Shown here piece after piece: positions 49,245 through 57,509 of a stretch of 64,000 bases of DNA (its first letter is position 1; each line of letters begins with the position of its first letter). The stretch comes from JANQMY01 sp965227095 (GTDB taxonomy: Bacteria > Pseudomonadota > Alphaproteobacteria > JANQMY01): positions 620,001 through 684,000 of the forward strand of contig CBDDFL010000002.1 of NCBI GenBank assembly GCA_965227095.1, in the 5' to 3' direction. The notes under the pieces are model-generated. The model was not told the origin of the DNA and searched no databases. It saw nothing but the letters and a program-made list of their open reading frames with translations. The position numbers and the translations under genes are program-made.

Positions 49245-49370
49245 ATGAAGATCCGTAACTCGATCAAGACGCTGAAAAAGCGCCACCGGGACTGCCGGGT
49301 CGTTCGTCGGCGCGGCCGTCTTTATGTGATCAACAAAACCCAGCGCCGTTTTAAGGCTCGCCAAGGTTGA
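49245..49370 (+). CDS. rpmJ: Ribosomal protein L36
   Basis: 41 residues, beginning Met-Lys-Ile-Arg-Asn-Ser-Ile-Lys, very basic, with Cys at position 17 only and Arg-Arg-Gly-Arg-Leu-Tyr-Val-Ile-Asn-Lys. The loss of the zinc-binding cysteines marks the zinc-free form common in alphaproteobacteria. A strong terminator follows. Confidence 0.93.
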   Translation: MKIRNSIKTLKKRHRDCRVVRRRGRLYVINKTQRRFKARQG

Positions 49371-49413
49371 TCATGGGGTAATCACGCGCCCATCCACACG
49401 GATGCGCAGCAGG

Positions 49414-49442
49414 AAACCGCAGCTTTTGTCTGCGGTTTTTTT
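49414..49442 (+). terminator. Rho-independent terminator of rpmJ
   Basis: AAACCGCAG (49414-49422) pairs with CTGCGGTTT (49430-49438) around a 7-base loop, and the T-run reaches 49442. Confidence 0.92.
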
Positions 49443-49526
49443 GTGCCCAGAGCGCGATCAGGTTAAGTGCCAAAATCCAACATTGGCGGTTAACCGTCCG
49501 ATCGCGCGACAGTCCGTGAATCAATG

Positions 49527-49559
49527 GCATGATCGAGTTTCCATGAAACATGATCATGC
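49527..49559. promoter_or_regulatory. Inverted repeat upstream of glcD
   Basis: GCATGATC (49527-49534) and GATCATGC (49552-49559) are exact inverted copies, 17 bases apart; the flanks CAAT and ATTG extend the match after a one-base bulge. Possible operator. Confidence 0.45.
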
Positions 49560-49627
49560 ATTGGTCGATGGGTCACCTTGACGAATCGACCCCCTTTATG
49601 TGGTTTTAACGCCGCGCTGTGACGTTT

Positions 49628-49639
49628 GTGACCGGTCAC
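49628..49639. promoter_or_regulatory. 12-bp perfect palindrome upstream of glcD
   Basis: GTGACCGGTCAC, 50 bases before the GTG start of glcD. Possibly a second operator; no regulator gene is adjacent. Confidence 0.4.
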
Positions 49640-49689
49640 GCCGAGCGGTCGGCCCGCCCATGTGTGTCCGGGTCAGAAGGGGAAATGCC

Positions 49690-51177
49690 GTGGACCTGCC
49701 AGCACCAGAAGAAAAAGTTCTGCAGAACCGCCCGCAGCTCATAAAGCGGTTTCTAGAATTCTTACCGGCAAGCTCCGTTATCGCCGACGAGCCCCGCTTG
49801 CGCGCCTATGATTGCGATGGCTTGGCGGCCTATCGCCAACTGCCCATGGTGGTGGTCCTGCCGGAAACCGTGGACCAGGTCTCTCGCATATTGCGCATCT
49901 GCGATGAGACGGGCACCAAAGTGGTGCCGCGCGGCGCCGGCACGGGCCTGTCCGGCGGGGCGCTGCCGTTGCCCGATGGGGTGCTGCTGGGGCTTGCCAA
50001 GTTCAACCAAATTCTCGATATCGATTTGGACAATCGCTGCGTGGTGGCGCAGCCGGGTGTCACGAATTTGGCCATCACCCAAGCGGTCGAGCAAGAGGGG
50101 TTTTACTACGCGCCCGACCCGTCCAGTCAGATCGCCTGCACAATCGGCGGCAATGTGGCGGAAAATTCAGGCGGCGTGCACTGCCTTAAATATGGTCTGA
50201 CCACGAATAATATATTGGGCCTCGAGATTGTGTTGATGTCCGGCGAACGGGTCAGGCTGGGCGGCAAACATCTGGATGCGGACGGATATGACCTGCTGGG
50301 TCTGATGACCGGGTCCGAAGGGTTGTTAGGTGTGATCACGGAAGTGACCGTGCGTATCTTGCCCAAGCCGACCATGGCGCGAGCGGCCCTTCTTGGCTTT
50401 CCCAGTATTGCCGCGGCGGGGCAATGCGTGGCCGACATTATTTCGGATGGGATTATCCCGGCGGGCATGGAGCTGATGGACAAGGCAGCTGTCTCGGCCA
50501 CCGAAGCATTTTGCAGCCCCGGTTACCCTGCCGATGCGGAAGCGGTTCTGATTGCGGAATTGGACGGCACCGACGCCGAAGTGAACACGCTGATCAAGCG
50601 TGTGTCTGCCATTGCGGAAAAAACCGGCGCAACCTCGGTGCGCACCAGCGAAGACGAGGCCGAACGGTTGTTGTTCTGGGCGGGCCGCAAAAACGCTTTT
50701 CCTGCCGTCGGCCGTCTGTCTCCGGATTATATGTGCATGGACGGCACCATTCCCCGCAATCAATTGCCGAAAGTGCTCACGGAAATAGAGCGCCTGTCGA
50801 AGAAATATGGTTTACGGGTGGTTAATGTGTTCCACGCCGGGGATGGCAATCTTCATCCATTGATCCTGTTCGATTCCAACAAAAGCGGCGACATCGAGAA
50901 AACCGAAGCCTTTGGGGCCGATATTCTGAAGCTGTGCGTGGCCTCGGGCGGGGTCTTGTCCGGCGAACACGGCATTGGCGTCGAAAAACGCGATTTGATG
51001 CCGGAAATGTTCACCGACATTGATTTGGAGCAGCAACAGCGGGTCAAATGTGCCTTCGACCCGGAGGGGCGGCTCAACCCCGGCAAGGTGTTTCCCAAAC
51101 TTCATAGCTGCGCAGAACTGGGTAAAATGCACGTGCATAAGGGCCAATTGCCGTTTCCCGACCTGCCGCGATTTTAG
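49690..51177 (+). CDS. glcD: Glycolate oxidase FAD subunit
   Basis: 495 residues from a GTG at 49690 (AAGGGG upstream), close to E. coli GlcD. The FAD motif Pro-Arg-Gly-Ala-Gly-Thr-Gly-Leu-Ser-Gly-Gly-Ala, the Asn-Val-Ala-Glu-Asn-Ser-Gly-Gly loop, and the C-terminal His-Ala-Gly-Asp-Gly-Asn-Leu-His and Gly-Glu-His-Gly-Ile-Gly motifs are all seen. It oxidises glycolate or D-lactate. A frame from 49600 has an N-terminus without homology. First gene of glcDEF. Confidence 0.9.
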   Translation: MDLPAPEEKVLQNRPQLIKRFLEFLPASSVIADEPRLRAYDCDGLAAYRQLPMVVVLPETVDQVSRILRICDETGTKVVPRGAGTGLSGGALPLPDGVLLGLAKFNQILDIDLDNRCVVAQPGVTNLAITQAVEQEGFYYAPDPSSQIACTIGGNVAENSGGVHCLKYGLTTNNILGLEIVLMSGERVRLGGKHLDADGYDLLGLMTGSEGLLGVITEVTVRILPKPTMARAALLGFPSIAAAGQCVADIISDGIIPAGMELMDKAAVSATEAFCSPGYPADAEAVLIAELDGTDAEVNTLIKRVSAIAEKTGATSVRTSEDEAERLLFWAGRKNAFPAVGRLSPDYMCMDGTIPRNQLPKVLTEIERLSKKYGLRVVNVFHAGDGNLHPLILFDSNKSGDIEKTEAFGADILKLCVASGGVLSGEHGIGVEKRDLMPEMFTDIDLEQQQRVKCAFDPEGRLNPGKVFPKLHSCAELGKMHVHKGQLPFPDLPRF

Positions 51178-51190
51178 CCCGGACATTCCC

Positions 51191-52426
51191 ATGGACCGCT
51201 TCAAACCCGATACCGCGGGCGCCATTCAAGACATTATTGGATGGGCCATCTCCGACGAGAAATCCCTTCGCGTAGAGGGGGCTGGCTCAAAACCAGGCCT
51301 GGGGCGTCCGGTCGACACTGACGCGGTGATCGAGCTGTCCGCGCTAACAGGGATAACACTTTATGAACCTGGAGAACTTATCCTGCGGGCAAAGGCAGGA
51401 ACGCCTTTACAGGAGATTAATGACGCCGTGGCCCAAGCCGGACAACAATTGGCTTTCGAGCCTCCAATTTGGGGGCCGCTCTATGGTGTGTCCCATGGGG
51501 GCACGCTGGGTGGGTTGATTGCGGCGAACCAGTCGGGATCGCGGCGGTTTAAAGCCGGGGCGCTGCGCGACCATCTGTTGGGGGTTGAAGCAGTCAGTGG
51601 CCGGAACGATGTGTTCAAATCCGGCGGCCGCGTCATGAAAAATGTCAGCGGCTACGATCTGCCGAAACTGATGGCGGGGTCCTACGGCACGCTGGGGGTG
51701 ATCACGGAAGCAACGCTGAAAGTGATGCCAAAGCCCGAACGGGTCCAAACCCTGATGATCGCCGGTACGACCGATCGGGATGCATCTTCGCTCATGACCG
51801 CGGCCACAAAATCGCCATTGGAAGTGTCGGGTGCCGCCTATTTACCGGGGGCGGTGGTTGCCAAATCACGCCTGCCTGAAATCGCCGGCGTGGATAACGG
51901 CATCACGCTTCTGCGGCTGGAAGGCTATGCCGATTCGATTGACGCCCGCATGACGTCCTTGAAAGATCTGGTTTCCACGAAGGGGATTGATTTGGACCCC
52001 ATCGCCGGCCGCGAAGGGGTGGCGGTGCTGGAAGACGCAACGTCGGACCAGTTATGGCGTGAAGTGTCAAACGCTGACTTTTTTGCCCAGGACACATCTG
52101 CGCTTTGGCGCGTGTCCTCTGTCCCGGGCCGCATGAACGCGATTGTCGCCTCTGTCGGGGCAGATGCGTGGTTTGCAGACTGGGCTGGCGGTTTGATCTG
52201 GTTTTCCGGTCCCGCCGACGGCACAGCGGATGCGGACATCATTCGGCAAGCGGTGAAGCGGGGTGGCGGACACGCAACACTCATGCGGGCGCCGGACGCG
52301 CTTCGCAAACGGGTGCCGGTGTTCGAGCCGCAAGACCCGGTTTTGGCAAAACTGACCGCAAATATCAAAACAGCGTTCGATCCCCATGGCGTGCTCAATC
52401 CGGGCCGTATGTATGCGGATGTTTGA
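51191..52426 (+). CDS. glcE: Glycolate oxidase subunit GlcE
   Basis: 411 residues, starting 13 bases after glcD. A shorter FAD-binding protein with Gly-Ala-Gly-Ser-Lys and Gly-Gly-Leu-Ile-Ala-Ala-Asn-Gln-Ser-Gly, then Met-Lys-Asn-Val-Ser-Gly-Tyr-Asp, typical of GlcE. Part of the membrane-associated complex with GlcD and GlcF. Confidence 0.9.
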   Translation: MDRFKPDTAGAIQDIIGWAISDEKSLRVEGAGSKPGLGRPVDTDAVIELSALTGITLYEPGELILRAKAGTPLQEINDAVAQAGQQLAFEPPIWGPLYGVSHGGTLGGLIAANQSGSRRFKAGALRDHLLGVEAVSGRNDVFKSGGRVMKNVSGYDLPKLMAGSYGTLGVITEATLKVMPKPERVQTLMIAGTTDRDASSLMTAATKSPLEVSGAAYLPGAVVAKSRLPEIAGVDNGITLLRLEGYADSIDARMTSLKDLVSTKGIDLDPIAGREGVAVLEDATSDQLWREVSNADFFAQDTSALWRVSSVPGRMNAIVASVGADAWFADWAGGLIWFSGPADGTADADIIRQAVKRGGGHATLMRAPDALRKRVPVFEPQDPVLAKLTANIKTAFDPHGVLNPGRMYADV

Positions 52427-52454
52427 GCCGTTCGAGAGTTGAGATAGCACGAAT

Positions 52455-53747
52455 ATGCAAACGCATTTTGACGACACCCAACTGGCAGAGCCGAACATCG
52501 CCGATTGCGAGAAAGCGCTTCGGAAATGTGTCCATTGCGGGTTTTGTTCGGCCACGTGTCCGACTTATGTTGTGTCCGGCGATGAATTGGATTCGCCACG
52601 GGGCCGCATTCAGTTAATCCAAAACATGTTGGAAAGCGGCGATGCGCCCACAAAAGAAACAGTTCATCATCTCGACCGCTGCTTGTCGTGCCTGAGTTGC
52701 AAAACGACCTGTCCCTCAGATGTGAATTACGATCGATTGATCGACGAAGCGCGCGCCCATATAGAGAAAACCTATGAGCGCCCGCCGATGGATAAATTTG
52801 TCCGTCGAATGCTCGCGTATCTCCTGCCGCGTCCTAATCTTTTTCGTGCCGCTATTTTGTTCGGCAAGCTTGGCCGGCCCGTGCGCCAATGGTTGCCCAC
52901 CCCTTTTCAGGCGATGATGGATCTCGTGCCGGACAAATGGCCGGCGCCCCGTCTATCCGACTACGGAACAGTCTATCCGGCGGAAGGCGAGCGCACGTCG
53001 CGCGTGATTATGCTGCGGGGCTGCGTGCAATCCGTCATGGATCAGGACACGAATGATGCGGCGATCCGCATCCTGAACCGTCACGGGGTCGAGGTGCTGG
53101 TTCCCGCCGGAAGTGGTTGTTGTGGCGCGCTTCCGCATCACATGGGGCAGCCGGAAGCCGCCGAAATGTGGGCTATAAAAAACGCGGTGGCGTGGTCCAA
53201 AGGGAATGTGCTGAACCAAGTTGATCATATCATTGCCACAGCGTCCGGATGCGGGTCTGTCTTGAAAGATTATGACCGGATCTTCCGGTCAAATCCGGAA
53301 TTGGCCGAGTCCGCAAAAATGATTGCGGAAAAATCCATCGATATTGTGGAAATGCTGGACAAGCTGGATTTGAAGCATGTGTCTTTGCCCCGGCGGTTCA
53401 AGGTGGCCTATCACGGCGCCTGTTCCTTGCGCCATGGTCAGGGCATTGACGAACTGCCCCGCAAATTGCTTGTCAATGCAGGCTTCGACATTTTGGAGAT
53501 TCCCGACGGGCATCTGTGCTGCGGCTCCGCGGGCACCTACAATATTTTGCAGCCGGAAATGTCTCAGACGCTGGCCAAAAAGAAGGTGAGCAATATTCGA
53601 AAACTCAATCCGGATTTGGTGGTTACCGCCAATGTGGGATGTTCGGTGCAATTGGCCTCTCGTATGGATATTGGGGTTGGTCACACCGTGCAGTTTTTGG
53701 ATTGGGCCACTGGCGGGCCCCGCCCGAAGCAGGCTGGTGGCCCTTAG
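52455..53747 (+). CDS. glcF: Glycolate oxidase iron-sulfur subunit
   Basis: 430 residues. Two ferredoxin-type clusters: Cys25, Cys28, Cys31, Cys35 and Cys76, Cys79, Cys82, Cys86. The C-terminal half has two CCG motifs (Cys-Cys-Gly-Ala-Leu-Pro-His and Cys-Cys-Gly-Ser-Ala-Gly-Thr-Tyr) that form the electron-relay site. It passes electrons to the quinone pool. Confidence 0.93.
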   Translation: MQTHFDDTQLAEPNIADCEKALRKCVHCGFCSATCPTYVVSGDELDSPRGRIQLIQNMLESGDAPTKETVHHLDRCLSCLSCKTTCPSDVNYDRLIDEARAHIEKTYERPPMDKFVRRMLAYLLPRPNLFRAAILFGKLGRPVRQWLPTPFQAMMDLVPDKWPAPRLSDYGTVYPAEGERTSRVIMLRGCVQSVMDQDTNDAAIRILNRHGVEVLVPAGSGCCGALPHHMGQPEAAEMWAIKNAVAWSKGNVLNQVDHIIATASGCGSVLKDYDRIFRSNPELAESAKMIAEKSIDIVEMLDKLDLKHVSLPRRFKVAYHGACSLRHGQGIDELPRKLLVNAGFDILEIPDGHLCCGSAGTYNILQPEMSQTLAKKKVSNIRKLNPDLVVTANVGCSVQLASRMDIGVGHTVQFLDWATGGPRPKQAGGP

Positions 53748-53918
53748 AACTGTCGAAAATTCAAGGACTTAGTAGCTCTTTGGACCTTCGGTGCCACAGC
53801 CCGCAGAAATGTCGGCTGTGCTCTTTTCCCTGAAATTGATGGTTTGTATAGTAGGGGGGCTGTCGCCAGAGTCGGCACGGATGTGTTGTGCTGGCTTTTT
53901 GCGTAGGGGAGGGGCTTG

Positions 53919-54995
53919 ATGGCACATCGTCTCCTGATCTATGGGGTTACCGGCTATGTGGGGGGCATGGTCGCGCGGGCGGCGTATGATCAAGGCTTTG
54001 TGCCGGTCTTGGCGGGGCGCGATGGGGGCGGCACCTTGAAAGTCGCTGCCGAATACGGCTTCGACGCGCTCTCTTTGCAACTCGACGACACCGAAAACCT
54101 CACAAACGTTTTGGCGGATATGGACGCGGTCTTGTTGACCGCCGGCCCTTTTGCGGAAACCTCCGCGCCCATGGTGGAGGCCTGCTTACGGTCCGGCACC
54201 CATTATGTGGATATCAATTCGGAAATTGACGTTTTTGAAGCCTGCGCGGCGTTGGACGCGCGCGCGAAAAAAGCCGGCGTGATGCTTTTGTCCGGGGGTG
54301 GCTTTGACGTGGTCGCCAGCGACTGTCTTGCGGCCCACGTGGCGGGGCAGATGGCCAATGCCTCGACGTTGACACTTGGCATCCGCGGCTACAACCGAAC
54401 CTCTCGCGGGACGCGTAAAATGATGGTCGATGTCATGGGGGACGGCGTGGCGGTCCGGCGGGACGGCCGCATTGTCACCTTGCAACGCCCCAAACACCGC
54501 AAGCTTGATTTCGGCAACGGTCCAGAAAAAGCCGTGACTTTTGGCTGGGGCGATGTGGCAACGGCCTATCACAGCACGGGCGTGCCGAATGTGGAGGTCT
54601 ATTTTTCCGCCAGCCGGCAAATGCAAGGGATGGCGCGGCGTTACAGCCGTTATGGCTGGCTGTTGCGGCAAGACTTCATGAAAGACCGGCAGCTGCGGCG
54701 CGCGGCCCGTGGACAAGCCGGTCCCACCGAACGCCAGCGCAATAAATCGCGCATCAGCCTGTGGGCAAAAGCCGAAAGCGATCAAGGACGCATTGCCGAG
54801 GCCATTCTCGAAACACCCGATGCTTATAGTTTCACGGTGGCCTCTGCACTGGAAATCACCCGGCGTGTCCTCAAAGGGGACCTCAAACCGGGCTATCAAA
54901 CGCCGTCTACCGCCTATGGTGCGGATTTCGTCATGAGCTTCGACGGTGTGACCCGCAAAGATATTGCAATTGGCCATGCGGAAGTGAAAATGTAG
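53919..54995 (+). CDS. Saccharopine-dehydrogenase-like NAD(P)-binding protein
   Basis: 358 residues. Gly-Val-Thr-Gly-Tyr-Val-Gly near the start is the Rossmann loop, with Leu-Ala-Gly-Arg-Asp after the second strand; Leu-Thr-Ala-Gly-Pro-Phe and Asp-Ile-Asn-Ser-Glu-Ile follow as in trans-acting enoyl reductases and saccharopine reductase relatives. The substrate is unknown. AGGGGAGG precedes the ATG. Confidence 0.82.
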   Translation: MAHRLLIYGVTGYVGGMVARAAYDQGFVPVLAGRDGGGTLKVAAEYGFDALSLQLDDTENLTNVLADMDAVLLTAGPFAETSAPMVEACLRSGTHYVDINSEIDVFEACAALDARAKKAGVMLLSGGGFDVVASDCLAAHVAGQMANASTLTLGIRGYNRTSRGTRKMMVDVMGDGVAVRRDGRIVTLQRPKHRKLDFGNGPEKAVTFGWGDVATAYHSTGVPNVEVYFSASRQMQGMARRYSRYGWLLRQDFMKDRQLRRAARGQAGPTERQRNKSRISLWAKAESDQGRIAEAILETPDAYSFTVASALEITRRVLKGDLKPGYQTPSTAYGADFVMSFDGVTRKDIAIGHAEVKM

Positions 54996-55018
54996 GCCGA
55001 AACTTGAAGGGCCACATC

Positions 55019-55579
55019 TTGATCAACATCTTTCTAAAACGCGTGCTCACAATCATTCTAGCGTGTTTGCTGGGATCGTCTGCGTTTGCAGCACAAGACG
55101 ATCCCCATTTGGATGAGCTGTTTGAAAAACTGCTAGAAACCGACGACGCGCGGCGGGCCAAGGTCATCGAAGATGCTATTTGGGAAACCTGGCTGGATGC
55201 GGATAGTCCCAGCATCAATCTCATGATGGACCGAAGCCTGGTGGCCCTCAACGGTGAGGACATGCCGACGGCGCTAAGTCTTCTGAACGCAATTGTGGAT
55301 CTGCGGCCCGATTTTGCGGAAGGCTGGAATAAAAGGGCAAGCCTGTTTTTTTTGATGGAAGATTACGACCAATCGCTGGTCGACATTCAAAAGGTGCTCG
55401 AATTGGAACCAAGGCATTTTGGGGCGTTATCGGGCCTGTCATCCATTTTGTCAGCCTACGGAGAGCATAAGAAGGCTTTGGAGGTGTTCGAACAGGCGCT
55501 TGCCGTCAATCCCCATTTGCCGGACAGGGAAAAGAGGCTACGCATTCTGACCGATAAAGCGGAAGGTCAGAAGATATAA
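55019..55579 (+). CDS. Secreted TPR-repeat protein
   Basis: 186 residues if started at TTG 55019, which has GAAGGG seven bases before it; TTG 55004 would add five residues. A signal peptide ends near Ser-Ala-Phe-Ala-Ala. TPR-like helices run from about 80 to 160 (Ala-Glu-Gly-Trp-Asn-Lys-Arg-Ala ... Leu-Glu-Leu-Glu-Pro). Probably a periplasmic scaffold. The partner is unknown. Confidence 0.75.
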   Translation: MINIFLKRVLTIILACLLGSSAFAAQDDPHLDELFEKLLETDDARRAKVIEDAIWETWLDADSPSINLMMDRSLVALNGEDMPTALSLLNAIVDLRPDFAEGWNKRASLFFLMEDYDQSLVDIQKVLELEPRHFGALSGLSSILSAYGEHKKALEVFEQALAVNPHLPDREKRLRILTDKAEGQKI

Positions 55580-55626
55580 AGCATCGGCTCTTGACACATG
55601 TCCGATCCAACACAAGTCAGTTCAAC

Positions 55627-56613
55627 ATGCCAAACATGCGAAAAAGATACATGGTCCTCATTGCCGTTACCGGCGTCGTTGCAGCGTTGCTGGGATATTC
55701 AAACTGGCTGTCCGCCCGTTCAGAGCGGATGTTTCCGCCACTTGGACAGTTTGTGGACGCGGATGGCGTGAAACTACACTATGTGGATCTTGGCGAGGGG
55801 CAACCGGTGGTGTTGGTCCATGGCGCGAGCGGATCCTTGCGCGATTATGTGCTGAGTATTTTTGGCGATGTGGCCCAACGCAGCCGCGCAATTGCCTTTG
55901 ACCGCCCGGGTCATGGGTACAGCGAACGGGCCCCTGACAATGGGGCCAGTCCGGCTGTTCAGGCGCGCTATTTGCGGGCGGGGCTTACCGAGATGGGTGT
56001 GGAAAAACCCTTATTGGTGGGGCATTCCTGGGGAGCATCGGTGGTGCTGGCCTATGCCTTGGCCCATCCTGATGAAATCTCTGGTGTGGTTCTTCTTGGT
56101 GGCGCGACCCATCCGTGGAAAGGCTCGCCCCCCAAATGGTACAACCGGATCGCCACCACCCCCCTAATTGGCGATTTGTTTGTGCGCTTGCTGGTTACGC
56201 CCATTGGTCAAGCCTCAATCGCTCAAGGGATTGAGAACACGTTTCGGCCCAACGAAGCGCCACTTCTCTATAAAGAACAAGCGGGCGTGCGTTTGGTGCT
56301 GCGACCCTCAAACTTCCGCGCCAATGCGGAAGATGTGTCCAATTTGAGAGAATTTTTGGCGGAACAAAGCAAGCGTTACGGCGAGCTTTCCGTCCCTCTT
56401 ACCATCATCACCGGTTTAAAGGATGGAACGGTTACTCCGAAGATCCATTCCAAGGCACTCCATGCACAAGTGCCGCATTCGAAACTCGTGACGTTTGAGG
56501 GGGTGGGGCATATGCCGCATCACGTTCGTCCGGCTGAGGTTGTGGCTGAGATCGAAGCGTTGCTGCGCGCAACGTCCGCACCTGCCTGGTTTCAGCCAAC
56601 GCCGGGAGAATAA
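55627..56613 (+). CDS. Membrane-anchored alpha/beta hydrolase
   Basis: 328 residues from ATG 55627. An N-terminal helix at about 9-24 anchors it. His-Gly-Ala-Ser-Gly forms the oxyanion hole, Gly-His-Ser134-Trp-Gly is the nucleophile elbow, Asp266 in Leu-Lys-Asp-Gly and His295 in Gly-Val-Gly-His complete the triad. Its last 182 bases, including the His codon, are antisense to the convergent membrane gene. Confidence 0.88.
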   Translation: MPNMRKRYMVLIAVTGVVAALLGYSNWLSARSERMFPPLGQFVDADGVKLHYVDLGEGQPVVLVHGASGSLRDYVLSIFGDVAQRSRAIAFDRPGHGYSERAPDNGASPAVQARYLRAGLTEMGVEKPLLVGHSWGASVVLAYALAHPDEISGVVLLGGATHPWKGSPPKWYNRIATTPLIGDLFVRLLVTPIGQASIAQGIENTFRPNEAPLLYKEQAGVRLVLRPSNFRANAEDVSNLREFLAEQSKRYGELSVPLTIITGLKDGTVTPKIHSKALHAQVPHSKLVTFEGVGHMPHHVRPAEVVAEIEALLRATSAPAWFQPTPGE

Positions 56614-57391
56614 GGCCGATTGCCGTATCGGTGGTTTCCTTAATACGGTTCAGTTCCGCACTTCTGAATTTCGTTTTTGCTGTTCGGTCCCGCCGGTCAT
56701 AAAGGGCGCAAACCACGCGGGTGTCAAAATGCATACCCGCATAGGCGCTTTTGGCTTGGTAGACACCCATTTCCGGATTGTCCCCACTTGGGTTCCATTC
56801 CAGTTCCCAGACCAGTAACGGCGAATGGACAATCATGTTTGCCACGACCAAAGGGCTGAGGGGTGGGAGGTCCGCCTCGGCCCAATCGGTGGCTAAGTGA
56901 TCGGTTGCCCGTTCGGCCCATTCCCGCTGTTCCGGTAATAGCCGTGGGTCTTGCAGAGATGTGAGGTGGCCAAATCTTGTGTGGGAGGCGGCGTAAGCGC
57001 AGCCTTGTGTTTGAAATATATAGTTCGCTTTCGGCAGCCCCAAGCTGATTGTCAGTACAAATAAGACGCTTAAGCCGCCCTGCATATAGGTGCGCTGCCG
57101 TTCGCTGGTCGTCTTCGGCAGCCAGACCAGCAGGCATAGGGTGACAAATGCAATCACCCCGAACAGAGGGGCGCCGAACAATGTCAGATAAACCGGAACG
57201 CCAATGGCCATAAAGGCAAGAACATATCCCGAGACCGGCAATACAAAGTGGCGGAAATATTCTTCCACTGTCGGGCGTTCTTCGGCCGCAAAATCGGTAA
57301 TATGACGTGCAAAGACCGTTAGGGCCGTCTTGACGTGAGTGTTCCACTCAGCCCACGGCAGATCCTTGATTTTGTCGAGGAGTTTCCTCAT
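56432..57391 (-). CDS. Membrane protein of unknown function with read-through tail
   Basis: 319 residues from ATG 57391; a TTG at 57487 is another choice. Two or three hydrophobic helices at about 50-110, then a soluble part with Pro-Leu-Val-Val-Ala-Asn-Met-Ile. The last about 60 residues are Gln/Pro/Arg-rich and are encoded wholly opposite the hydrolase gene. No family is recognised. Gene reality is supported by its hydrophobic core, not by motifs. Confidence 0.55.
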   Translation of the reverse strand: MRKLLDKIKDLPWAEWNTHVKTALTVFARHITDFAAEERPTVEEYFRHFVLPVSGYVLAFMAIGVPVYLTLFGAPLFGVIAFVTLCLLVWLPKTTSERQRTYMQGGLSVLFVLTISLGLPKANYIFQTQGCAYAASHTRFGHLTSLQDPRLLPEQREWAERATDHLATDWAEADLPPLSPLVVANMIVHSPLLVWELEWNPSGDNPEMGVYQAKSAYAGMHFDTRVVCALYDRRDRTAKTKFRSAELNRIKETTDTAIGLILPALAETRQVRTLRAATLRSQPQPQPDERDAAYAPPPQTSRVSNAALVHGVPWNGSSE

Positions 57392-57509
57392 GGTTCTAAC
57401 GACCGTTCGACGCACTGTGTTGTTAACGCCGATTAAATCAGGGAAACCAAAACGGAGCGTTAGAATGCTCCCTAAAATTTGAACCAATGCGTGTGTCGTG
57501 GAGGTTTGG

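Larger units (their letters stand above)
49371..49689. other. 319-bp region between rpmJ and glcD
   Basis: It contains the rpmJ terminator and two palindromes (49527-49559 and 49628-49639) that could regulate glcDEF. No gene is visible. Confidence 0.65.
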
